In this document: one piece after another, positions 1 through 5,062 of the stretch
Layout of the letters: the number at the start of each line of letters is the position of its first letter
How positions within the stretch are numbered: the stretch's first letter is position 1
Assembly (NCBI GenBank): GCA_029879555.1
Contig: JAOUQB010000137.1
Span: 1 to 6,649, forward strand
Source of the DNA: Nitrospirota bacterium
GTDB lineage: Bacteria; Nitrospirota; Nitrospiria; Nitrospirales; UBA8639
Direction: 5' to 3'
DNA: 6,649 bases
Position numbers and translations under genes: made by a program
Notes under the pieces: model-generated
Told to the model about the DNA's origin: nothing
The model's input: only the letters and a program-made list of their open reading frames with translations
Database searches by the model: none

Positions 1-402
1 AGCACAAGCCTTCGCTTAGAAACCCTGAATCAGCCAAGCGGCATGTGGGATTGCACCCGCTGCATGGAATGTATTCAAGTCTGTCCAAAAGGCGTGGGAC
101 CCATGGACCGGATCATGGCTCTCCGGTCCAAAGGCCTGGAGCAAAAAGTTCCCTCCACGTGTGGCTCTCGCCATGCAGAAGTCTTCACCGACATCATCAA
201 ACATAAAGGCATTCTGGACGAACCCATGTTGGCTCTGAGAACGTTTGGGCTCAAACATGTCGGACGATTATTGGAGATGATTCCGATGGTCCTCCAATCG
301 GCATTCAAGGGCAAAGTCCCATTGTCCGGCCCACTCCATCGCCCAATTCCCGGAATCCAACAGATTCAACGCCTGTTCAAACGGGTACGCCGAAAATCAT
401 AA
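1..402 (+). CDS. sdhB: Succinate dehydrogenase/fumarate reductase iron-sulfur subunit, C-terminal part (5' end outside window)
   Basis: The reading frame is open from the first base and ends at TAA 400-402, giving the last 133 residues. Visible residues 18-29 carry a ferredoxin-like cluster motif, C18-x2-C21-x2-C24-x3-C28-P29, preceded by RLETLNQPSG, which matches the RLE.L..P block before the C-terminal cluster of SdhB/FrdB proteins. In that family the subunit passes electrons between the flavoprotein and the quinone or partner subunit through three Fe-S clusters; only the C-terminal cluster motif is inside the window. After it comes a long basic tail of about 100 residues ending RVRRKS. That is longer than in E. 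coli SdhB and resembles the HdrC-like tails of SdhB proteins that pair with HdrB-like subunits. The gene just downstream is such a partner, which supports the call. The N-terminal 2Fe-2S domain and start codon are off the window. A related HdrC/glycolate-oxidase-type iron-sulfur protein is the main alternative. Confidence 0.8.
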   Translation, partial: STSLRLETLNQPSGMWDCTRCMECIQVCPKGVGPMDRIMALRSKGLEQKVPSTCGSRHAEVFTDIIKHKGILDEPMLALRTFGLKHVGRLLEMIPMVLQSAFKGKVPLSGPLHRPIPGIQQIQRLFKRVRRKS

Positions 403-409
403 GTAATTT

Positions 410-430
410 CCTCTCCTTTGTAAGGAGAGG
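410..430. repeat. Perfect 9-bp inverted repeat in the gap between the two complex subunits
   Basis: CCTCTCCTT (410-418) pairs exactly with AAGGAGAGG (422-430) across a 3-nt loop TGT. It sits 8 bases after the sdhB stop and is followed by ACTAAGGTGAGG. There is no T-run, so it is not a classic intrinsic terminator. The sequence resembles short REP-like palindromes scattered between genes in many bacteria (recollection, not checked). In transcript it could stabilise the upstream message or change the ratio of the two subunits. No second copy is visible in this window. Confidence 0.6.
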
Positions 431-507
431 ACTAAGGTGAGGTAGAAACTGCATGCCGCCCCATTTCATCATGAAGTCAAACACACACCGAAAGAGTACG
501 ACATAAC

Positions 508-1389
508 ATGAGGTACGCCTTCTTTCCAGGCTGCGTCTCCAAAGGCGCCTGTCCTGAACTCTATCAATCGGTCATACAGGTCTATCCAAAACTGGGCATT
601 GCCCTGGAGGAAATGACGACCGCCTCTTGCACCGGAGCGGGCGTCCTTCAAGAGAAAGATGAAAAATTAGGGGATGTACTGAATGCTCGAACGTTTGCCC
701 TGGCTGAGCAACAGGGCCTGCCGATCATGACCATTTGCAGCACCTGCCAGGGCGTCATGAGCCAAGCCAATCATCGGCTCACCACACAACCAGCCTATCT
801 TCAGGAAGTGAACGACATGTTGCAGGAAGAAGGACTCAGCTATCGCGGCACCACCACGATTAAACATTTCCTGTGGATTTTATTGGAGGACGTTGGAGAG
901 GATGTTCTGCGAGCAAAAATCACCAAGCCCTTAACCGGCCTTCGAGCCGCCCCCTTCTACGGGTGCTATATTCAACGGCCAACCGAGGCGTTAGGCTTTG
1001 AAGAACATCCTGACAGAGGAAAGTCCTTAGAACGCATCATTGAAATTCTCGGGGCAGAAGTCGTGGACTTTCCAGGGAAAACCCGGTGCTGCGGATTTCC
1101 CATTCTGACCATCAACAAGATCAACTCCTTATCCATGGTGGCCACCCATACTCAAGATGCGAAATCGCATGGCGCCGATATCATGGTGACCCCCTGCCCA
1201 CTCTGCCACCTCAACCTGGACGGCATGCAATCCCAAGCTGCCAGTCAACACCACACGTCCATCAACCTTCCCATTCTCCACCTCCCCCAACTCCTCGGCC
1301 TCGCCATGGGGATGGATCCGAAAAGCCTAGGGCTGAACCGAAATTTAATCTCTGCTACCACGGCCCTACAAAAAATCGGGGTTGGATAA
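508..1389 (+). CDS. HdrB/SdhE-like cysteine-rich (CCG, double-domain) subunit of a succinate dehydrogenase-type complex
   Basis: This is a 293-residue protein with two cysteine-rich (CCG/DUF224) domains, as in heterodisulfide reductase subunit B and the SdhE-type subunits of some succinate:quinone reductases. Domain 1 carries C9 (FFPGC), C14, C41 in SCTGAGV and C77/C80 (CSTC). Domain 2 carries C153 (YGCY), C194-C195 (TRCCGFP) and C230/C233 (CPLC). HdrB coordinates noncubane 4Fe-4S clusters with such cysteines. Here domain 2 is complete, but domain 1 has CTG where HdrB has CCG, so the first cluster may be different or absent. No transmembrane segment is obvious, and the role is probably electron transfer at the membrane face or peripheral anchoring. 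A weak GAAAGAG (490-496) precedes the ATG by 11 bases, and in-frame stops upstream exclude a longer start. The 105-bp gap after sdhB and the shared strand suggest one operon. Catalysis on a heterodisulfide is unlikely given the SdhB neighbour. Confidence 0.82.
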   Translation: MRYAFFPGCVSKGACPELYQSVIQVYPKLGIALEEMTTASCTGAGVLQEKDEKLGDVLNARTFALAEQQGLPIMTICSTCQGVMSQANHRLTTQPAYLQEVNDMLQEEGLSYRGTTTIKHFLWILLEDVGEDVLRAKITKPLTGLRAAPFYGCYIQRPTEALGFEEHPDRGKSLERIIEILGAEVVDFPGKTRCCGFPILTINKINSLSMVATHTQDAKSHGADIMVTPCPLCHLNLDGMQSQAASQHHTSINLPILHLPQLLGLAMGMDPKSLGLNRNLISATTALQKIGVG

Positions 1390-1446
1390 ATTTTCTAACT
1401 AGAGCTGCTTTTACCAAAGTCATTTCTACAGGATTCCATCCTCGTC

Positions 1447-1471
1447 ATTCCTGCTAGCCTTTGGCAGGAAT
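1447..1471 (+). repeat. Hairpin 1 of repeat copy A
   Basis: ATTCCTGC (1447-1454) pairs perfectly with GCAGGAAT (1464-1471) across a 9-nt loop TAGCCTTTG. The copy B counterpart (5038-5062) has the same 8-bp/9-nt geometry. Its closing pair is T-A instead of C-G, and its loop differs by one base when read on the same strand. Confidence 0.75.
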
Positions 1472-1554
1472 CCATCTCCATTTTCACTTTGTCGCCCCCC
1501 AACGCCGAACTTGTTGCAATTTGTATTTTGCCGGGTTTCGCCCCAGAACGCCGA

Positions 1555-1580
1555 GCCACTTTTGTTTCGGCAAAAGTGGC
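1555..1580 (+). repeat. Hairpin 2 of repeat copy A, loop TTTCGG
   Basis: GCCACTTTTG (1555-1564) and CAAAAGTGGC (1571-1580) form a perfect 10-bp stem with the loop TTTCGG. The copy B counterpart keeps the loop and the outer and inner pairs but has three consecutive compensated pair changes in the stem. There is no downstream T-tract, so the evidence for a terminator is weak. Confidence 0.75.
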
Positions 1581-1811
1581 CAAAACCAGTGACACCCAGT
1601 CCGGCCACATGCGAAGAGACGAACGCAAGGAGGAGGGCAGCACAAATCGCGGAGCTTGTCCTGAGGCTTCTCGAAGGGCTCGGACAAGGCCCGCCGAAGA
1701 ATAAGAGCCTTCATCCAGAGCCGGCAGCAGGCGTCGGATATAGGAATTGAAGTGCTCAAAGATCAAGAAGAGGAAATCAAGAATCAAACACATGGAGATT
1801 CCCTTGAAGTA

Positions 1812-1838
1812 ACCGAATGCCCCATTCGATTACATGGG
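1812..1838 (+). repeat. Imperfect direct repeat, copy upstream of the toxin-antitoxin genes
   Basis: The stretch beginning AACCGAATGCCCCAT matches 2611-2637 (beginning AACCGAATTCCCCAT) at about 20 of 27 positions in the same orientation. The two copies lie on either side of the toxin-antitoxin pair. This copy also contains a small palindrome, CGAAT-GCCCC-ATTCG. Confidence 0.4.
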
Positions 1839-1861
1839 CAGCGGAATAGGTTGCAAAATAT

Positions 1862-1890
1862 TTGTACTCTCAGGAAAACCCTGTCATAAT
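1862..1890 (+). promoter_or_regulatory. Candidate sigma70-type promoter for the toxin-antitoxin operon
   Basis: CATAAT (1885-1890) matches TATAAT at five of six positions. TTGTAC (1862-1867) lies 17 bases upstream and keeps only the TTG of TTGACA. The position suits an antitoxin gene starting at 1932 and predicts a leader of about 35 bases. The weak -35 keeps confidence moderate. Confidence 0.4.
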
Positions 1891-1898
1891 AAAATAAG

Positions 1899-1911
1899 AA
1901 ATTCGTAATTT
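1899..1911. promoter_or_regulatory. Small AT-rich palindrome in the antitoxin leader, possible operator
   Basis: AAATT (1899-1903) and AATTT (1907-1911) flank CGT, just downstream of the predicted transcription start and before the ribosome site AAGGA (1919-1923, 8 bases from the ATG). AbrB-fold antitoxins commonly repress their own operon by binding such palindromes. Whether this one is bound is inference from position only. Confidence 0.3.
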
Positions 1912-1931
1912 ATGAAATAAGGATCATAGGC

Positions 1932-2192
1932 ATGAACAAACAGACTTCAGGAGACCATATCTCAGTCTTGGTCAAAGTGCGTCGCGCCGCACAAATCACC
2001 CTCCCGCGTGAAATCCGCCAAGCGGCCCATTTAGAAGAAGGTGATTATCTGGAAGCAGAAGTCATCGAGTCCGGCATCTTGCTCCGGCCTGTGAGTATCG
2101 GCACTCGGGAACCCACCTCGAAACAGCAAGCCGACATCCTTGCCGTGGTGAATAAAGAACGCCGGGCCTATGCCGCCCAACGCCGTCGTTGA
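1932..2192 (+). CDS. AbrB/MazE/SpoVT-fold antitoxin (VapB-like)
   Basis: This is an 86-residue protein. Residues about 12-54 fit the SpoVT/AbrB swapped-hairpin DNA-binding domain: VKVRRAAQITLPREIRQAA, then the EEGDYLEAEV turn and SGILLRPV strand. The C-terminal third (about 60-86, rich in K, Q and R) is the part that in this family wraps around and blocks the partner toxin. The start is well supported by AAGGA eight bases upstream. The next gene, a PIN toxin, begins inside its last codons (23-nt overlap), the typical coupled arrangement of VapBC loci. The antitoxin would bind the toxin and, as a complex, repress the operon. Antitoxins of this fold also pair with other toxins, so the VapB label relies on the neighbour. 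Confidence 0.85.
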   Translation: MNKQTSGDHISVLVKVRRAAQITLPREIRQAAHLEEGDYLEAEVIESGILLRPVSIGTREPTSKQQADILAVVNKERRAYAAQRRR

Positions 2193-2604
2193 CGCCTCGG
2201 TGCTGGTCAGCGCCTTCCTGTTTCCTGCCAGTACACCCGGACAGGTTATGCGCCTGGCCAATCAAGGGCTCTACACCCTGCATCTTTCGCCAATTTTGAT
2301 GGAAGAAGTGACCCGTTCCCTCAATAATCCACGTTTAAAAAAACCCTACGGACACACCGAAGAAAACGTGCGTAGATGGTGCCAGGAAATCATAAGTGAA
2401 GTTGGCTGTCTGTGGACCAAGAATTTACCAAAAATTGGGCAAGTCTGCCGTGATCCTGATGACGATCATGTCATTGCGACTGCCGTGGCCGTAAAAGCCA
2501 AATGGATTGTCACCGGAGATTTGGATTTACTTGATCTTGGTAAATACCAAGGCATTAAGATGGTCAATCCCCGGACCTTTCTTGATGAAATACTTGCAAG
2601 GTGA
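2170..2604 (+). CDS. PIN-domain toxin of a type II toxin-antitoxin system (VapC-like, COG1569/PIN_3 type)
   Basis: This 144-residue protein is one complete PIN domain, a Mg-dependent ribonuclease fold. The acidic residues of the active site are present: D8 in VVDASVLVSAF, E45/E46 in LMEEV, the D95-P-D-D-D99 cluster in CRDPDDDHVIATA, and D117 in VTGDLDLL. The spacing matches the 'putative toxin-antitoxin system toxin component, PIN family' group, which is close to but distinct from classical VapC. VapC enzymes typically cleave tRNA or rRNA; the target of this one cannot be read from sequence. The ATG at 2170 lies within the antitoxin gene and has no strong ribosome site, so translation is probably coupled. 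The frame is intact with no lost catalytic residue, so the module looks functional. Confidence 0.87.
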   Translation: MPPNAVVDASVLVSAFLFPASTPGQVMRLANQGLYTLHLSPILMEEVTRSLNNPRLKKPYGHTEENVRRWCQEIISEVGCLWTKNLPKIGQVCRDPDDDHVIATAVAVKAKWIVTGDLDLLDLGKYQGIKMVNPRTFLDEILAR

Positions 2605-2610
2605 AAATGC

Positions 2611-2637
2611 AACCGAATTCCCCATAAGGTTACCTAA
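2611..2637 (+). repeat. Imperfect direct repeat, copy downstream of the toxin-antitoxin genes
   Basis: This is the partner of 1812-1838. It begins seven bases after the toxin stop codon and shares the blocks AACCGAAT, CCCCAT and TTAC. It could be a dispersed intergenic repeat or a trace of insertion of the module. Confidence 0.4.
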
Positions 2638-2768
2638 ATGAAGATTTCTTGATTCATTGAAGGATGCGTGTCCCCCTTCCAGACCATCATTTCAATTTGC
2701 GCTATTCAGGGTTTTACACAAAAAGCCACAATTGATAGGCGCTCCAGACTGCAAGTCATTGATTCTAC

Positions 2769-2816
2769 GTACATCTTTATTGGCGCTTTTCATAAAAGCA
2801 AAAATTGAAGATGTAC
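2769..2816. repeat. Long two-part hairpin (possible small RNA or element end)
   Basis: An outer 9-bp stem is perfect: GTACATCTT (2769-2777) with AAGATGTAC (2808-2816). Inside it is a second perfect 6-bp stem, GCTTTT (2785-2790) with AAAAGC (2794-2799), around the loop CAT. An internal loop separates the two stems. The flanking DNA is AT-rich and lacks a terminator T-run. Confidence 0.6.
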
Positions 2817-3024
2817 CCTATTGGAAGAGTTTCTAAAGTCTCTAGCCAGGTATTTTAAAATGAATGCCGAGTTCAAGGTAGTTAGGGTACTCCGCGTATT
2901 GGTGTAAAACTGTACTCTTAGCCACTTCCTTCATGCTGACATTCTGGCCTAAGTTTTCATCGGATAATTTTACAACGGGATTTAGCAACCGAAAACCCGT
3001 TGAATTAAATAGTATTGAAAATGG

Positions 3025-3050
3025 GTTGCACAAAGGAACGTTTGTGCAAC
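3025..3050. repeat. Perfect 10-bp-stem hairpin upstream of the TIR gene
   Basis: GTTGCACAAA (3025-3034) pairs exactly with TTTGTGCAAC (3041-3050) around the loop GGAACG. It lies about 140 bases before the TIR gene start. Such a near-palindrome could be a regulator-binding site, a recombination site or part of a structured RNA. There is no T-tract after it. Confidence 0.6.
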
Positions 3051-3173
3051 AACATTTAGAGAGGTATCCTGACGCAGGAGCTAAGGTCGCTCAGTGGTAC
3101 AGTACTTCGCCTCCTACCCCCTAAGTAGGGATAAGGTCTGTTATAGACGGGCTCTTTCCCGATGATCAACAAT

Positions 3174-3179
3174 TATAAT
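3174..3179 (+). promoter_or_regulatory. Candidate -10 box (TATAAT) directly upstream of the TIR gene
   Basis: This is an exact TATAAT match ending 11 bases before the ATG at 3191. No good -35 is found at 16-18 bases spacing. If used, transcription would begin roughly 4-6 bases before the ATG, giving an almost leaderless mRNA. That agrees with the absence of any Shine-Dalgarno sequence in front of the gene. Confidence 0.4.
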
Positions 3180-3190
3180 ATTGTCATTAC

Positions 3191-4573
3191 ATGCCACTTC
3201 ATCTCTATAGATGTAAGATTTGTGATTCCCTCGTAACACGCACAGCGTCTTGGCCATCTTGGTTTACTGTTCGTCGTTGTCCTTCCTGTCACGTCTTTCT
3301 TTCAGGAGCCCATCAGATTTATCTTCATAATCCGCTTGCCCTTTTAGAACCAGTGGGGGCAGGGACAAGTACATTTCTTGCTTGCCTTCATCAAGAACTG
3401 ATGCGATCGTCATATTTCCGTGCCGTTACCAGTGACTTAGCGTATACCAGGCTAACTCGGGTCATGGCTTCTCATGAAGAAATGCCGGCATGGCCCGCTG
3501 CTAGGTTTGTCCTTCCGAGTCACGTCTATCAACCCATGTCGTTTACCCATGAGAGAGGGGCCTATGACCTAGTGGTGGGCCCAAGGAATGATCTTGCGAT
3601 CGGCGAAGGGTCAGACTCGCGGGCAGATAGAGAGTGGTTACATGTGATACGAGGATGTCTGGGAGTCATTTTAGTCTTTTCGGCCGAAGAATTTCCCAAG
3701 GGAGCCGATGCCGGAAGGCGGAGGATTTTTTTTAAACACTGTGATCGAGCTCTGGCTCTCCGTCTTCGAAGAATACTTTCTGGAACACATTCCATTCGGC
3801 GATTAGTGATCTTGGTCACGAAGGTGGATTTGATCTCCACTCACAAAACAGAAGCAGAGACACAGGTGACTCAACTCGTCGATGAATTTCTTCCTACGGT
3901 AGTTGGCGTCTTGCTCAACGCGGGAGTATCTGTTCGTCCGATAGCGACAACAAGTTTTGGATTTAAATTTACGGTTCTGGACCCAATAGATCGGCTTCCG
4001 AGTGGGGCTCAGTTCTTTAATATTTTAACCCCCATTGAATGGATAGTTCGTGGGAATGACGATAATAAAAAAATCACTGCACTTGTAAGCCCTCATACTC
4101 TCTCCAATACCCATCTCCCCTCTTCTTTAGGGGAAGCCCCGAATCTTGCTTTTGATGTGGCGTTATCCTTTGCGGGGGAAGATCGAATCTATGTGGACCA
4201 AGTGGCCGAGGGTTTGCAACTGCAGGGGGTCACTGTATTTTATGATCGGTATGAAGAGGCTGCCCTATGGGGCCAAGATCTGACGCAAAGGTTAGCCGAA
4301 GTCTACGGCGAACTTTCTCGTTTTGTGGTTGTATTTGTATCAAGACATTATGCCGATAAGGCCTGGCCAAGTTATGAGCTGCGAAGCACGCAGGTGCGTC
4401 TATTACAAAATAGAGCTCAGACAATTTTGCCCGCTCGGTTTGATGACACTGAAATTCCAGGTCTCCCCAAAACAATTTCCTATGCCAACCTTGCTGAGCT
4501 CTCTCCTCAAGCATTAGTTGCAAGAATAGTCGAAAAATTAAAAACGATTGAGGGGGCGAAACCAGTCTCCTAG
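3191..4573 (+). CDS. Zinc ribbon - degenerate P-loop GTPase-like - TIR domain protein, putative defense effector
   Basis: This 460-residue protein has three parts. Residues 8-33 form a zinc ribbon (C8-x2-C11 ... C30-x2-C33). Residues about 48-290 look like a P-loop GTPase of the conflict-system (double-GTPase/TRAFAC-like) type. The strand and loop EPVGAGTSTFLACL (53-66) are in the Walker A position, DLAIGE (134-139) is a possible G3, and VTKVDLI (209-215) is a clear NKxD-like G4 motif. The P-loop lysine is replaced by T59 and the first glycine by E53, so nucleotide hydrolysis is doubtful. Residues about 321-450 are a TIR domain: FDVALSFAGEDR, the YDRYEEAALWG loop region, and WPSYE (392-396), the WxxxE motif whose E396 is the expected catalytic glutamate for NAD cleavage. 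In bacteria, TIR domains often deplete NAD+ during anti-phage abortive infection. No Thoeris or CBASS partner is visible nearby. The start is fixed by an in-frame stop 13 bases upstream and by the ribbon beginning at residue 8. No signal peptide is seen, so it is probably cytoplasmic. Confidence 0.82.
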   Translation: MPLHLYRCKICDSLVTRTASWPSWFTVRRCPSCHVFLSGAHQIYLHNPLALLEPVGAGTSTFLACLHQELMRSSYFRAVTSDLAYTRLTRVMASHEEMPAWPAARFVLPSHVYQPMSFTHERGAYDLVVGPRNDLAIGEGSDSRADREWLHVIRGCLGVILVFSAEEFPKGADAGRRRIFFKHCDRALALRLRRILSGTHSIRRLVILVTKVDLISTHKTEAETQVTQLVDEFLPTVVGVLLNAGVSVRPIATTSFGFKFTVLDPIDRLPSGAQFFNILTPIEWIVRGNDDNKKITALVSPHTLSNTHLPSSLGEAPNLAFDVALSFAGEDRIYVDQVAEGLQLQGVTVFYDRYEEAALWGQDLTQRLAEVYGELSRFVVVFVSRHYADKAWPSYELRSTQVRLLQNRAQTILPARFDDTEIPGLPKTISYANLAELSPQALVARIVEKLKTIEGAKPVS

Positions 4574-4834
4574 GAAAGATTGAGATCATACCAAGCTTAA
4601 CCTGGAGCATATACTGTTTGGTTGACAGGATTCTTAATTTCCAATTTTTGCTTTTTGCCAAAGCGACAATTGACCTAGAGGACCGAAAGTAACCGTCTAC
4701 GGTGATCTGTTACATGGATGAGTAACTGAAATCATTTCTGCTCCCTTTTCAAGAAAAACCAACCCTTTTCTCTTTTTGATTCCCAGTCGCCTTCTGCCAA
4801 CCCAAAGGTCGAAGTTTATTATCAATCAGCGAAC
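4574..4834. other. Non-coding stretch after the TIR gene
   Basis: I see no gene and no convincing terminator here. Weak elements are a TTGACA hexamer (4622-4627) without a matching -10, a small stem ACCG-TCTA-CGGT (4692-4703), and AAAGCGACAATTGA (4660-4673). The last differs by one base from 2722-2735 on the other side of the TIR gene. Confidence 0.5.
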
Positions 4835-4922
4835 TCCGTCTGAGTCCCTTCGCGAGGCCTCAGGACAAGCTCTACGAGTTTGCTCGGTGTCGGTGAACCA
4901 CGAAGGAACCCCAAAGAGCTTG

Positions 4923-4940
4923 CCCCTGCGGAGGCAGGGG
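4923..4940. repeat. Small hairpin in the variable middle of repeat copy B
   Basis: CCCCTGC (4923-4929) pairs perfectly with GCAGGGG (4934-4940) around GGAG. It has no counterpart in copy A, so it belongs to the part of the repeat that differs between copies. Confidence 0.5.
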
Positions 4941-4966
4941 GCCAGGACACGGCCAACATGGTTTTG

Positions 4967-4992
4967 GTTCCTTTTGCCGAAACAAAAGGAAC
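4967..4992 (-). repeat. Hairpin 2 of repeat copy B
   Basis: GTTCCTTTTG (4967-4976) and CAAAAGGAAC (4983-4992) form a perfect 10-bp stem. The loop reads TTTCGG on the minus strand, identical to copy A. Stem positions 2-4 differ from copy A on both arms in a compensating way. Confidence 0.75.
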
Positions 4993-5037
4993 TCGGCGTT
5001 GGGGGGCGAAACCCCTTCACAACAAAGATGAAGATGG

Positions 5038-5062
5038 ATTCCTGTCAAAGGCCAACAGGAAT
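5038..5062 (-). repeat. Hairpin 1 of repeat copy B
   Basis: ATTCCTGT (5038-5045) pairs perfectly with ACAGGAAT (5055-5062) around a 9-nt loop that reads TGGCCTTTG on the minus strand. A related but shortened stem (CTGC/GCAG, also with a 9-nt loop) follows at 5083-5099, so this copy carries one and a half units. Confidence 0.7.

Larger units (their letters stand above)
1437..1690 (+). repeat. Composite dispersed repeat, copy A
   Basis: This non-coding stretch is a chain of modules that recur on the other strand at 4835-5112. In order it holds a hairpin (1447-1471), CGCCCCCCAACGCCGA (1493-1508), a near-copy of that 16-mer (1539-1554, two differences), a second hairpin (1555-1580) followed by CAAAACCA, an unshared middle (about 1589-1651), and GAGCTTGTCCTGAGGC (1652-1667) followed by TC-CGAAGGG. 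The 16-mers at 1493-1508 and 1652-1667 occur exactly in copy B. Open frames crossing it read as low-complexity peptides (such as LREASGQA) typical of mis-called repeat ORFs, so I annotate no gene here. It lies just after the HdrB-like gene and may contribute to 3'-end formation. Confidence 0.8.
2605..3190. other. AT-rich non-coding interval between the toxin and TIR genes
   Basis: No convincing gene is visible in these 586 bases. The open frames at 2933-3124 (+) and 2842-3033 (-), 63 codons each, overlap on opposite strands, lack ribosome sites and show no recognisable domain. The interval does hold two strong hairpins (2769-2816 and 3025-3050), a direct-repeat copy at its left edge and a TATAAT box at its right edge. 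An unannotated small RNA or a decayed mobile element are both possible. Confidence 0.6.

Noticed and set aside
1447..1690. Repeat hairpins considered as a CRISPR array
   Set aside because: The units are different modules, not one direct repeat at regular spacing, and no cas gene is present.
1395..1793. 132-codon minus-strand open frame after the HdrB-like gene
   Set aside because: It runs through repeat copy A and translates to low-complexity, repeat-type peptides (such as ALREASGQA, LATFAETK) with no domain or ribosome site. Similar peptides arise from copy B, as expected for spurious repeat ORFs.
2842..3124. Two 63-codon frames on opposite strands in the toxin-TIR gap
   Set aside because: They overlap each other, have no ribosome site and no domain. 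The plus-strand one runs across the perfect 3025-3050 hairpin, so non-coding structure is the better explanation.
3088..3130. tRNA-like D-arm text (GCTCAGTGGTACAG) before the TIR gene, considered as an attachment-site tRNA fragment
   Set aside because: No acceptor stem, anticodon stem or T-arm (GGTTCGA) can be fitted around it, so the resemblance is short and probably accidental.
4622..4627. TTGACA hexamer downstream of the TIR gene as a promoter
   Set aside because: No -10 lies at a suitable spacing and no plus-strand gene follows before the minus-strand DUF2891 gene.
4230..4661. 143-codon minus-strand frame antisense to the TIR domain
   Set aside because: It is a shadow of the TIR coding sequence, whose domain motifs are clear on the plus strand.
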